In this document: positions 1 to 11,873 of the stretch, piece by piece | Position numbering within the stretch: the first letter of the stretch is position 1 | Layout of the letters: each line of letters begins with the position of its first letter | Assembly: GCA_950022655.1 (NCBI GenBank) | Contig: OX465590.1 | Coordinates: 37,399,218-37,463,217, forward strand | Direction: 5' to 3' | Source of the DNA: Alentia gelatinosa | Taxonomy: Eukaryota; Annelida; Polychaeta; Phyllodocida; Polynoidae | Length of the DNA stretch: 64,000 nt | Translations under genes and position numbers: made by a program | Notes under the pieces: generated by a model | Database searches by the model: none | Told to the model about the DNA's origin: nothing | Seen by the model: only the letters and a program-made list of their open reading frames with translations

Positions 1-436
1 ATGCACCCACATGGTGGCATGGTGGTCAGGAGGTTCACTGGACCGGAGCCAGACATTCATTGGTCTGGAAATACAGGATTCTGATTGGTCAGTTGGTGAG
101 CCAATGACTGACTAGTAGCGTCAGATTTACTCTTTGTATCGCTACCTCCGATCTGTGTATAAGTGGACGATTTATATGTGAATACAAAATTTAGTTCTAT
201 ACCCTGTAACTGGACCTCAAGTGTTCTAGTTGTTTCCTTAAGATTCTGAACCAGGCTATTATACCAAGCTTAACGGCTGGATGTAGAGAGAGAGAGAGGC
301 ACGGGAATCGATCCCCCTCTCCGCAGACGAGGATGGGGAGGAAAGACCAATAGCCATAAACGAATCGACTACAACCACACTATCGCACGATGCCTGATGA
401 GACCCGCCGAGGTCGAAATCACAGAGTCATACGCCC

Positions 437-715
437 TCCAGAGGTTACTAAACTTCCTATTATCGCCCAGGGTAATTACAAGTTCCGCTAGCGGCTGGCT
501 GGGCAGACTACGGCCACATGAACTATCGTTTTCCCATTTATATTTGGAGAACCTTAATATTATTTCGGATCTGTATGTAGAAATAGCTGAAATTTCCATT
601 TCTAATGTTGGATTTCCGATTTGGATATTTATAAAGACCGTTAAACTGCGATAATTCTGGGTTACGGGTCAAGGGTCTATCATCATACAACGTCGGCAAC
701 CAGCGAGCACCGGAA
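437..715 (+). repeat. Dispersed repeat H, copy 1
   Basis: About 280 bp, starting near CTCCAGAGGTTACTAA, match 44318-44608 in reverse. No coding. Confidence 0.65.
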
Positions 716-1215
716 CTTGTAAACAGACTGGATTACGGGATACCTCAATAGGGCCTATAGCGTTCTCATAAAAGACCAAGAAACAAGGAATGATGAACAC
801 ACAAAGAGGCCACCACTAATCATAACCAACGAAATACAAGACAAAGACAAAACATACAGCGAAATATATACTATACATCTCTTAACTTTTTGACTTAGAC
901 CAACTAATTGTTTCACCTTCTATTTAAAGGGATTATGATTTTAAGTGCCTGTTTCAGTCACATAGGAAAATAAATGAGTTGCTCAAATAAATGAGTTGCT
1001 CAAATCGTGAAGATTGTATGCTTTTTACAGCGAGGTTTGGAAATTATCGCAGTTAATTGTTGGAGGAAACGTTCTAAATTGTCACCGTATGTTATCTATA
1101 GGGGACTTTCAAACGGACATGTTGGCTTTGCCGAATCTTCAAAGGAATACCTCAGTCCTGACATCACCCACTATTGGTTGCGAATGGTGTAATCCACAGG
1201 AGGCAGTAGTATATT

Positions 1216-1612
1216 TTAGAGCGTGCTTGCATGCCCTATATACATCATCTAGAGGTTATAGTGGTCACATATATGTACACTTTCAGCGTGCTTCCAGAAA
1301 ATTGTCCCTTCACTATCTGCATGCTATTCACTGTGATAGTGAGAAAGGGGCAGTGTGCCAGTGTCTCAGAATTTTAGAAGCATGCTCAGCTGACCTTGAC
1401 CAATCACCTAAGACCGAAATACCTCATTGATCCACTGGTGCTTGATATATTTGGATCCTAGACTAAGGCAATTGCAGAAATGGCAAGTTGACTGGCTGCA
1501 AGTGGGTTACAAAAAGCTATCCATAGACTGAATGTAACTCGAACCTTTTAGTTGTTATTCATTTATAATTGCACGCTCATTCATCAATGATGAATATTCT
1601 ATTTGCTCCTAG
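1216..1612 (+). mobile_element. Helentron-like nonautonomous repeat, copy 1
   Basis: Begins TTAGAGCGTGCTTGCATGC and ends TTTGCTCCTAG. GAGCGTGC near the 5' end is repeated in reverse as GCACGCTC near the 3' end, followed by a short hairpin (ATTCATC..ATGATGAAT) about 15 bp before CTAG. No ORF. Three more copies lie at 24.7-27.2 kb. Confidence 0.7.
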
Positions 1613-1655
1613 TTTCCTTATTTATTGCATCGGCGCTGTTCCGTCAATGACAGAT

Positions 1656-1965
1656 GTTGGTGCACCCCTCTCATAAGATCTCACACTCTGTAAGTCGGGT
1701 TCTGTACAAGGTTTTCACTGCACTCCATGGGAGAAGAATTCTTAATGAACTGGGCTTAGAGCCTTGAGAATCCACTGGCACACTGTATTCCCGTTAGATT
1801 ATATGAACCTTTGGGTTGCAATGATGTACTTCTTTAGCATAGGAGCCAGACGGGTGGATCCTCAAGGATCTAAGCCTAGTTCGTTGAGAATTCTTCTCAT
1901 AGAGCGTAGTGAGAGTACAGAATATGACTTAGAGAGTGTGAGATCTTATGAGAGGGGTGGTTTAT
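1656..1965. mobile_element. Foldback element, family I, copy 1
   Basis: Arms of about 105 bp (1656-1770 and 1858-1965) start CACCCCTCTCATAAGATCTC and are near-perfect reverse complements. The unique middle is about 90 bp. One arm and the middle recur at 60.1 kb. Confidence 0.75.
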
Positions 1966-2519
1966 CTGCTACTTGTTCTCTGTAGCAACAAACCTAGGAG
2001 AGCCATCAACCACTTCAGTGATGAGAAAGTGCTAGTGCCATCAAGCTGCCTTCCCATAGCCTCAGACCATTACATGGAGCAGAAAACCTCACCTACATCA
2101 TTGGTGTTTCTGAAGTATTAGATACTCGAATCAATGTAGTCTCTTAATTGAGGATCAGTAACTGTTGATGGTGTTGCAGTAATCAACTCCCTTTTACACA
2201 TGCTGAATCATCAAGCAGGTCAAATGATCCCAGGCAGGAATGGCAAATATTCTTATCAGATACTCTGATAGAGGCACTGGCCATGATATTACACTTGAAT
2301 TTCTTCAATGTCCTATATTAAATGGCCTATTAAGAAGCTTGACCTTGTTCTATGCATTGCAGCAGAGTGTGATCCAGTACAAAAAAATGGTGAGATCCAA
2401 CAGAGAGTGGCATGAGAAATCTAGATATTGACCACCAAAATGTAGCTCAAAGAGTTTGCAAGTTCTGAGGCAGATGTCACACTGAAAAGGTGCAACTCAA
2501 TTGCAGTTATCTCAAAGCT

Positions 2520-3800
2520 CATTCAGAGTGTATCTCAGTATGAAGATGAAAGATGTTCCGCAGGGGTCGGTCCTGGGACCACTGATCTTTATCCTATATA
2601 TAAATGATCTGCACACGTGATCCAGCAATGCGGTTGTCTGCACTACGCAGACGACACAGTCTTGTATGCATCTGGACATGATTTGAGATATGTAACTGAG
2701 ACTATGCAGCATGATCTGACAAACTTGGCAATGTGGTGTGAGCAAAACCGGTTAACTATTAATGTCAAAAAGACAAAGAGGGTCATGTATGGGTCGATCA
2801 GTAAAGTTAATAACAAAAATGTAACCTACAAATTAGCAACAAAATTGTCCAATTGGTTACCTCATACAAATACCTAGGTATAATCTTAGACCAAAACCTT
2901 ACCTATAACTCCTGCGTCAATAGTATGATAAAAATGTATCGCATAAGATTTACCTGTTGAAGAAAGTAAGAAAATACCTGACTACAGAGGCTTGCATGAC
3001 CATCTTTAAGTGCCAATGATCTTGCCAATGCTTGATTACGGAGACATCTTTATCGTCCAATCAAATGCAGCAGGCTTAGCTAGACTTCAGGTACTGCAAA
3101 ATGAGGCTTTACTATCCATATATCGACTACACCCAAGAACCCAACAAGATATTTTACACCGCAGTGCTGGTGTGCCGTATCTCCAAGAAAGGAGAGAGGC
3201 TCACACGCTGAACTACATGTTTGACTATAAGGGTTTGAATGAGATGCTAAGAACGACTGATGTAAAAATCAGTGCTGCGCACGGACCACTGTTCAAACAA
3301 CAATACCCCAACTGTACTGCATATTTAAAATCATTGAACTATTATTGGCCGAAAATCTGGAATGAACTTTCACCTGAAATAAGAAACACTGAAGACAAAA
3401 AGAGTTTTAAACTTTTAATGAAGAAAAAACTATTAGCAACAATACCTTGACTGATGATTGTATTGATACACTGGTGTAAGAATACTCTACAAGGACACCA
3501 AGTACCAACTGTGGATGAAACACATTGTTGAGATTGTATTCACTAATTTCCTAGATCAGTTTGGTTGCGATCGCAGCGTGTAAAGGGATTGGATTTCACC
3601 ACCATTGTGGACTGTAGTATGTCACTCTTCTTGTTGAATCAATATGATATGTTATTATGTACTATACCTTACCTTACGCAACTCGAATGAAGGAACTTTT
3701 GTAAACGGAACTGGCCGAGTATTAAAACCAGACAATTTATGTACTGAACTCGACCAGTATAAATAACAGATTTAAAAAAAAAAGAAAAAAAGATCACAAC
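2520..3800 (+). mobile_element. 5'-truncated LINE, reverse transcriptase C-terminus
   Basis: Starts inside the palm (DVPQGSVLGPLIFILYINDL), continues with CLHYADDTVLYASG at about 2640, frameshifts near 2870, then 3010-3450 gives the thumb/C-terminal domain (PMLDYGDIFIVQSN... LQVLQNEALLSIYRLHP...). After the stop comes a 3' UTR with an A-rich end near 3774-3792. Typical of a dead-on-arrival insertion. Confidence 0.85.
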
Positions 3801-4577
3801 AAGGAGTGTTCCAAATACAATAATGTGAAGCCATGACATCCTGGTCACTGCATTACTTAGGTCCTGTGGTTCTTCCTGCAACATGTGTATCAGAACAAGG
3901 GAACATTGGGAAATTATTAACCCATTTGTGGCAGGTGATGCCAAAAGGCAACACCCCTGCTGGGGCGTGTAATTCCAAATTAGCACTAGCACCCGCCCTT
4001 AACGACATACTTTTGCCACATGTCCCCACCCTTGAAGGGTTAACGATGTCCTATTTTGGTTCTGCTCATGAGGATATTGGGTGATGCTTTGAGGTTTAAA
4101 TGAGAGACGAGAGTGGGAGCTCCGTATACTATTCATATTCGCGAGATGAAGATAAAATTGGCAGAAGCCGCCAGGAAGCATGATGACGCCCAGAAAGTGC
4201 ATCACTGCACCTTTAGCAGACAGGTATTCATTATCCACCTAATACAAAGTGTCAATAGAAAACACATCGAGAGTGTTTATGGACATACCCAGTGTCTACG
4301 GATATGTTGCATGTTCTACGGGCGCATACGGAAAAATAGTCTGTACGGAAAAATGATATATAACTAAAAAGAACTGATATCAACATGCCGCTTGTCGGAT
4401 AATAAACACAATATAGATTGGTTTCGTATAAAATCGTTTGTATGATCCTCGGAGTCTACTCTATGCAATATTCTGGCATACACTCTGCTAATACTACTCG
4501 TTAACTTCTCAGAGCATACGACCACGTGTATCTGAAACCAGTCCATATTGTGCGTGTCTACCTCAGAGACTTCTCCA
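3801..4577. other. No gene recognised
   Basis: Unique-looking sequence between the LINE end and foldback F. Open frames are short and overlap on both strands with no splice-consistent chain. Confidence 0.5.
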
Positions 4578-4913
4578 GGGACCTGTTTCAATAGTTTCGT
4601 GACATTAGGCCTAGACAGACATCAACAGCGGCACCAACATTGCAAGCAACAGGGGAAATATTTTTGTCGGGTTTGATGTCAAATATCAGCGGATCAGAGC
4701 AGCCAATTTTCTTCATATTTGGAACGATTATAGGTTATATGTATCCCTTACTCATGTTAAAATGTCATTGCTTGAAATTGTCTAATACTTTTGAAACCGG
4801 ACACACCATGTTTGGGTCCTGTCTTGCCCTAAGTGCCGAGACTTGTGTTGATCTGTCCGTATGGTGTTACAGACACCATGCAGACATGTCACGAAACAAC
4901 TGAAACAGGTCCC
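4578..4913. mobile_element. Foldback MITE, family F, copy 1
   Basis: Terminal inverted repeats GGGACCTGTTTCAATAG/.TGAAACAGGTCCC and TTTCGTGACA-type subterminal words. An internal segment at about 4700-4775 belongs to the TTCATATTTGG repeat also found at 47.3, 47.55, 47.8 and 63.9 kb. Confidence 0.7.
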
Positions 4914-5177
4914 AGTTGGCAGTCTGGCTTTGGACCCGGGAAGAGCATAGGGGCCGTCCATGAATTATGTCACACTTTTTTAGGGCATTTTTAGGACCCC
5001 CAACCCCAACCCCCCCCCCCCCCCAACCCCCTGTCACACTTTGTCTCACATTTTGTACCACCCCTCAAAATATTATGTCACATTTTCTGAAACACCCCAA
5101 CCCCCAAATTTTCTTTCTTATCTAAGATAGCATGACATAACAGTTATTCCATCTTTGACTTAGTTCCACCATATATT

Positions 5178-6740
5178 TATTGGGGGATATTACATGTGAC
5201 AAAACTTCTGATATCCTAGCTCACTGAAAAGATATACTTTACTGTAGTAATGGTCATTTTAGACAAACCAATCATATGCAATGCTGAACTTTTGTTCAAG
5301 CATAAATCTAGTCTACTCTGGTAAATTGCTACCAAAATCAACATCTTCCCCATTGTGGTACTCCACATCTTCCTCCTCCAAGTAAAAAATAGAAGCCCAA
5401 TAGGGACAAGTATAAAAATAGTTCATACTTCATTGGATTAAAATATTGGAATCTTCCAATTGAAGGAACGCAAAAGACGACGACGAAAGATGGATTTAAA
5501 ACTGAAATGAAGAATGATATTTTACAAACTTTTATCCAAGAGAACACTAATTTTATGGACCCTCTGTTGTCATCAGATAACAACTAGTGTAATCTTATTG
5601 TTCGTTATTTACTTTTCTTTTGTTTACTTCTGTGGAGTTTAACCTGCCTATGAAATGGGCACTGTGCTGCACTGGAGTATATCCATGCACAAACCACAAT
5701 GTGAAAAGTATTGGGCTGACACAAGTGTCCTTGACACAAGTGTCCTTGACACAGAACAGGGCGCAAGCCCACTGTGCACTGTGCTGTTGAGTGTCCTTCA
5801 CCTCATTAATGCACAGAGATGCTGGGCATCCCCACCCTCATCAATAATGCACGGGCACTCGGCAGTGGCCTTGACACAGTGACTGGGTGTGACCATACAG
5901 ACTCATCAGTATGCATGAGCATCCAGCAGTGGCCTTGACAGCAGCCTCCCAAACACAGTGATGTACAGGGGATGCACTCCCACTGTCCTTGACCTTGGAA
6001 TGGGCAAGGACAGTGTGCCACAGGGATGGACATGGCATTTGGGACAGGGACCTTGGCAGTGTATCAACCTTGACATTGTAATTTATTCAGCCTTGATGTT
6101 GTAATGTATTCAACCTTGAGAATTCCTATATAAGCAAATAGCAGCCCTAGTTCAGGGTTCTTCTATCTGAGTTTGTGAGAAGTGATTGTCTGCGTACCAA
6201 ATAAAGGAGTTATACTACGAGTGCCTCTCCCCAGATCTTTCTGTGAAGGGCTGATACAGTCAAGGAGTATTCTACCACTTACAACCTACCTACACCCAGC
6301 TGCTGTGACAAATTAATCCAGGATTCCAGTGACTGCTGGTAACCATCCACAATCCAGTAGATATCTCACTGTGATACATCCCAGGACTAATCCAGATACA
6401 GCGGGCTGAGGCTAGCTCATCCCCCATTGCTACACATTGACAGGACTTTACATAGCCACACACACATACACCAGTGTGTGGGTGCTTGGTATTAACATCA
6501 CGCTATATGAAATAAGACACATTCTAAACCATAAACGCCATTCAGCCCAGTACAAAGGTTGCCCAGTGGTGCATCTGGGGATTTATCCTGGTGCATAATC
6601 ATGGACCCCATAACAGACCATTTCCACCTGATGACTGCTTAGTATTTACTTTATTGGTTGGAGAGCACAATTTCTATCTCACAAAGAAACCTGAAGGTAA
6701 TCCCTGCCTAAGCTAAAGCTGAGTATATATTTTCTTCATG
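5178..6740 (+). repeat. Dispersed repeat Q, copy 1, with insertion
   Basis: 5178-5671 and 6549-6740 match 12590-13130 and 14125-14215. The 877 bp between them (about 5672-6548) are missing from the other copy and carry an LTR-like sequence. Short tandem units TGTCCTTGACACAAG occur near 5717-5752. Confidence 0.7.
6040..6310 (+). repeat. LTR-like sequence, copy 1
   Basis: TATA box (CCTATATAAGC, 6126) followed by AATAAAGG (6200) and a conserved downstream segment. About 270 bp match 61763-62037. The TATA, AATAAA, short R-like layout suggests a solo LTR. Confidence 0.45.
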
Positions 6741-7619
6741 AGTTGCTTAATACTACGAGAGGTAAACGAATTTCTAGAAATATCTAGAAGTTGAAAAAAG
6801 TAAAAAGGCGTTAGTTTGAATCATCAGCCTCAGTGAATTGTTGATGAGGCAAAACCAGTAACCAGGTGGAGGGAAGTACTTTATGGGACAAAAGGCCGAG
6901 AATGGAATCACTATGGGCTCACTAACTACGTTTTCTTATCATTGTATACCTAAAAAACATGAAAGAAATAACCATTTAACGTACTTCTAAGGTACACTAC
7001 GGGCACAGTGTGCCCGGACATTATTTATACTTCACCACAGCAGCGGGTAGTATTTCATAGACTGTTGTCCATAGATGTATACTGGTAAAGGGCTATTTAA
7101 GTTTTTTGGAGATTGGGAAATCATGAATTACCACTTATCCCACCAGTGAATCAGATTCTCGTCATAAGTAGAGCATGATGAAAGTTTCAGAAGAATACTC
7201 CCACTAATAATGATTGTCATAATGTTGATCGTTGATATCAGGTTACAGTGTTGGAAACGCCTTAATATCACAGACCTAGTTCAGTGAACAGCATTACATA
7301 CCTGAAGATTGGATTTCTCTAAGCACTTTCCAGAAAGTACAAGTATCAACTGTAAGTAGCTACTTACCATCCTTATGATAGATTAGTGAATAGTTACCCA
7401 ACTAACATGTATTGAGTTTATTCTTATAGCACTGATGGTATATGTCCATCAAAGCCTGGTGTCACATTCACACAATGATAACATATATGTGTACTGTACT
7501 TTCTAGAATGCAGGATGATCCCCAAAAAGTTTTTTAAATATTTTATCGAAAAACCCCGCTTAAAAGCCAATTTTCTTAGGTTACCTTCCGACACAATTTG
7601 GATTTTGTATCGGGAGGTG
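6741..7619. other. No gene recognised
   Basis: AT-rich DNA between repeat Q and the nested palindromes. I see nothing supportable in it. Confidence 0.5.
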
Positions 7620-8200
7620 CATCATAGACTTAAAGGCGGGCGTCCACCAACTACGACAGGGCTACGACAAGCGCAAACAAGAAAGTGCCAAACGTAGGTG
7701 CTCAGCGACAGCGTTGTCGGGGCGTGTCGTAGGTTGCATACTCCACTTAAATATTCTATAGTAGACCTCTGCGACAACCTGCCGACATGCCACGCCACGC
7801 CACGACAAGGCTCCAGTCGTGGCAAAAATGGAACTGTCGTGGCCTTGTCGTAGCCTCTTGTCGGGAATTAGGGTCCACCAACCACAACAAGGCTATGACA
7901 GGCCCTTAAGGCAAGGTCCTCGATTGGCCCATGAATGGAGGCCTTGTCATGGTTGGTGGAGCCCAGTTTCCGATAAGGGTCTATGGCAAGGCCACGACAA
8001 GGCCACGATTGGAAGCTTGTCGGGAGCCTTCCGACAAGGCTATGACAACATCCAGTATGTTCAATTTTTCCCACGACTGGACCCTTGTCGTGGAGTGTCA
8101 TGGCGTGTCGGGAGCGTGTCGCAGAGGTCTAAAATAGGGAAGTTTGGAGGAGCGTGCACTTCCAACATGTTGGAATTTTCGTAGCCTGTCGTAGGGTATT
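7620..8200. repeat. Nested palindromic region rich in CGACAAGG words
   Basis: Arms 7749-7830 and 8060-8140 are inverted copies (ACCTCTGCGACA, CCAGTCGTGG). Inside lies another palindrome (GTCCACCAACCA/TGGTTGGTGGAG, 7870-7968). Words CGACA, CTACGACAAGG and GTCGTGGCC recur many times on both strands. No ORF makes sense here. Confidence 0.7.
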
Positions 8201-8673
8201 ATATGTGATTATTGGGAAAATATCTCTAGGTGGTGAAATACTTAGCGGAAAATTATCAAACTCTGGGATTAGGTAGAACGCATAAAGATATATGATTGCT
8301 GTAAATATGGTATTAATTGGTTAGGTCTAAAATAGTTTCATAACAGAATTATGATTCTACCAGAGTTATATTTTTCAATTTGATTGTTTTACTATCTGAA
8401 AACTAATATCATAATATGTTGTAAATACCTCTAAAAGATTATTCAGATTCATTAAATATTTTTCAAATTATAGTATATTTCAATACTAAAACTCTGCCTA
8501 AGATCTAAATTGATCGTACCTGTTTGAATCGTTAGCCAAGCGTGACTATGGCTTATGTTTTTGGTCCTCCCAAGGCGGTTGCATAAACCGAAAATAATTG
8601 TGACCTTTCAAAACAAAAGTAAAAATCTTGCGCTCTACTTCCTGTGGCCGCTAATTAAGGGAAACTAGTTAAC

Positions 8674-8777
8674 CTAATTGGGATGGGTCCTCGTCCCGCG
8701 TTACTTTCACTTTCATGAGCTTGTAGAGGTTTAGCGAAAGTAACAAGGGACGAGGACATATCCCTATTAGGTTAACA
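8674..8777. repeat. Foldback palindrome
   Basis: Arms of about 43 bp (GTTAACCTAATTGGGATGGG... and its complement), with GTCCTCGTCCC/GGGACGAGGAC conserved, around a loop of about 18 bp. Confidence 0.75.
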
Positions 8778-9074
8778 AGTTCCACTTGTACTATACACCT
8801 CTAAATATCTGTAAATATTTAAAAACTCGCCAAAATGTGTCAATGTTTAAGTGCTAAACAAAGTCGTCTGGGCAGGCAGAAGTGACTTTCTGCTATGTGA
8901 CTTTCTCACAATGTTAATAGCCACGATTTCGTCTACACAAAATTATTTTCTTTAGGAATAATAGTGTCATGATATTATTCATAAATTTCCTGTATATTTC
9001 TTTTCTCCAAATGTGTATTGTTTATCATTTATTTTGGTATTTCCGATAATACACATACTCATGTTTCAGATTAA

Positions 9075-9475
9075 GTGTTCAAAGTGTGGTGGTATGGCGC
9101 CATACCGGCACAGTATAGTGGTATGCCTCAACTATCAAATTGTCCCCTGAAGCAGGGTGTCCCCTTAAGCGGGGTGTCCCGGAAGAGGGGTTTTACTGTA
9201 GTGATTTATGATTTATTGATGTATTTCCGTTATTATACGAATTCGCATTGCTATGTATCATAATATCACTTGGCACTTCATATAATTGTTGTCACATTGC
9301 TGTATATTACTATGGCATCGCGGCATCGCGTTTACATTTTGTAACAACCGTTTACGCATGGCATCACGGCATCGCATCATAAATAAGTCAGTTCACTTTC
9401 TTAACTAATCAAAATGAGTGTTCAAAGTGTGGTGGTATGGCGCCATACTGGCACAGTATGGTGGTATGGCTCAAC
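9075..9475 (+). repeat. Direct duplication of a 60-bp unit
   Basis: GTTCAAAGTGTGGTGGTATG occurs at about 9078 and 9420 and continues for about 60 bp in both, with the palindrome GGTATGGCGCCATAC inside. Confidence 0.65.
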
Positions 9476-9636
9476 TACCACTTGGACAGCAGGGGTTGGT
9501 ATTTGGAGTATTTTAAGGCACAGGTGTAGAGTACAGATGGTGACCATGGTACGCTGACTGCATACTGTGAGGAAAGTAAGCAATAACCACCCAGATAAGT
9601 TCAAAAACTTGCACTGAAATATCCGTGAACACACTT

Positions 9637-9945
9637 GGGACCTGTTTCACTAGTTTCGTGACAAGTCTAGATGACGTCTAGATGGCGTGTCCAGTTTCAT
9701 AAGAATTAGACATTACACTTCGTTTTATCCGTTCTTGCTTGCACTGTTGGTGCTGCTTTTCATGTCTGTCTAACACTTTTGTCACGAAACTAGTAAAACA
9801 GGTCCATGATGTGTAGATTAGTCTAATTCTAATGTTTGGGGTATGTCTTTTCCTAAGGGCAGCAACTTGTGTTGTCACGAAACTAGACAACCCCAATGTC
9901 TGTATGGTGTCACAGACACTTCACGAAACTAGTGAAACAGGTCCC
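9637..9945. mobile_element. Foldback MITE, family F, copy 2
   Basis: Same ends (GGGACCTGTTTCACTAG at 9637, CTAGTGAAACAGGTCCC at 9929-9945). An internal CACGAAACTAGTAAAACAGG at about 9784 suggests a partial tandem or a nested copy. Confidence 0.7.
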
Positions 9946-10436
9946 TGGATGAGGAACATCCCACATTCCTAGAGATTTACCTCGAGACAAAAGTGGTATG
10001 AGAAGTACAAAAGTTTCGGCGTCGACTGAATCTGACGATGACCAAGTGCAGGGCGATAATGGCGGAACTGCCAGCCTAGCAAAAATACAAAAATCTATTA
10101 TCATTAAAACGCCACGAGGTTTGTTTATGCATGGAAAATACTTGACATGAGGTTGTATGAGAGAGCGATAGAGTGCGTTTACTTGAAAAATGGACAATCT
10201 TGTAGAAATAAGGAGTATGATAAGGGGATTTAAGGTTTGACATATGAACAGTCGGAGCCTACTAAGTAAAATTGAATTGGTCAGAGCCCAACTAAATGGT
10301 GATTTTGATATCTCAGGGGTATCTGAAGCAAGACTCAAGGAGGAAACTCCAAATGTTTTAGTCAACTTATCGTAGTATAATCTATTCAGGCTAGACAGAG
10401 TCTGGGTGGATCCCGAAACGGGGAGAATTAAAAAAG

Positions 10437-10438
10437 GT

Positions 10439-10469
<31 letters not shown>

Positions 10470-10476
10470 GGGGGGT
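10437..10476 (+). repeat. (GT)n-(G)n simple repeat
   Basis: About 16 bp of GT repeat run into more than 20 G. It has expanded within the LINE endonuclease remnant. Other homopolymers: C at about 5008-5023, G at 62121-62137. Confidence 0.9.
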
Positions 10477-10642
10477 TGCAATACATGTACGTAAAGAGTT
10501 GAATACGAGATAATTAGTAATGAAAACATAGGTATGTAAAGTATAAATATAGATCTAATTGCCATGGTCTACCGACCACATGATGGAAGTGCGGAGGAAA
10601 TTATATCTACTCTTAAGAAAGCAATAGACTCATTATCTTAAA

Positions 10643-11496
10643 TACACTGTAAAAAGATTTCAGTAAAATCTGCGGGATACTACGGTAAACATTAACAATA
10701 TATCACCGTAATCTTATCTACAGTTTCGTACCATATATTTGGTATCAGAAAACGGTATTGTACTGTAAATATATTCAGTACTGTAAACCATCCTATCTAC
10801 AGTCAGTCTACAGCATGAAACAGTAAATAGGGGTAGATTAGATACACTTAGAATAATTCTAGCATCAGCAAAAATCTAAGTAGTGATGAAAATCCAGAAG
10901 TTAACTTCATGAAAAGGTGTGATAGATATTCATTCATCTTCTGTAAAGTTTCTGCCATTTAAAACATATTGGTTCTCAGTTTGAATACCATTATTACATT
11001 CAGAGGATTAACACCATTTGCATGGGATATTTCTAAAATATAAGTAGAATTGACTTTATCTCACCACATAAAATGGAACCTTGTCATGATTCTAATCACT
11101 GTCCCTATGATTTAGTCTGCACCAACAATATCAGAGTTGAATGAGACTTAGATGTTGAAATAACATTGATCAATTTGTTTGCAATGAATAAAGATATTGA
11201 TAAGCCAATCACTCCAATATTAAGATACTAGACAAATCTTACATAAAACGGTTGTAAAGACCCACAGTAAGAAGATTTACGGAGTATGCATGTTAATGGG
11301 CCATTTGTATTGTATATCTATACAGTTTTGCAATTCTATATTTACGGGTTACAACCATAGTCAAAATACAGTTTATTACAGTCTGGAAATACGGTCAAGA
11401 AATCATTACAGTTGCCTGTAGAATTTATGGTATTCCCCTGACACCCCAGTTGCCAGGGAAAAACCATAAAAGTCATGGGACATTTTTTACAGTGTA
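10643..11496. mobile_element. DNA transposon remnant with TACACTGTAAAAA ends
   Basis: Perfect terminal inverted repeats TACACTGTAAAAA/TTTTTACAGTGTA bound 854 bp. TA at the outer edges could be the target duplication. The interior holds no intact ORF. It splits the LINE endonuclease. Confidence 0.75.
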
Positions 11497-11622
11497 CTAA
11501 AGAGTTGTATATTCTCAGGGATTTAAGTTTAAACTGGTTGGAGAGAGGAAACGCTTTAATTAAGGATCTAAAACATTTGCTAAAATTTAGGGGGCTTCTG
11601 CAATTAATTAGAGTTAATATTA

Positions 11623-11873
11623 ATATCAATATTAATATCAAGTTAACTTACTATGCATCGCCTAATCACAGTAACTTGTTTTCTGTTTAACACAAATATA
11701 ACAAAAAAAGAAGAAATTTAAAAAAAGGGAAGCAGGAAGTAAATATCTACCACCGATTTTGCAAAGCAATGTGAAATGCTATACAGAATGTATTTTGCAA
11801 TTATTCAATACTTACTCTAGCTCGATGTACCTGATGCTGATAGTTTAAATAAAGACTGCTTAAAAAAATAAAA
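11623..11873 (+). mobile_element. Retrocopy of a polyadenylated RNA
   Basis: Flanked by the 14-bp target duplication TAGAGTTAATATTA (11609-11622 and 11874-11887). The insert ends with AATAAA near 11849 and an A-rich tail. The LINE frame continues across the site if the insert is removed. The source looks like a 3' UTR; no coding is visible. Confidence 0.8.

Noticed and set aside
5806..6038. Overlapping 65-75-codon frames with Cys-rich sequence
   Set aside because: Short tandem and dispersed repeat DNA; no splice or start support.
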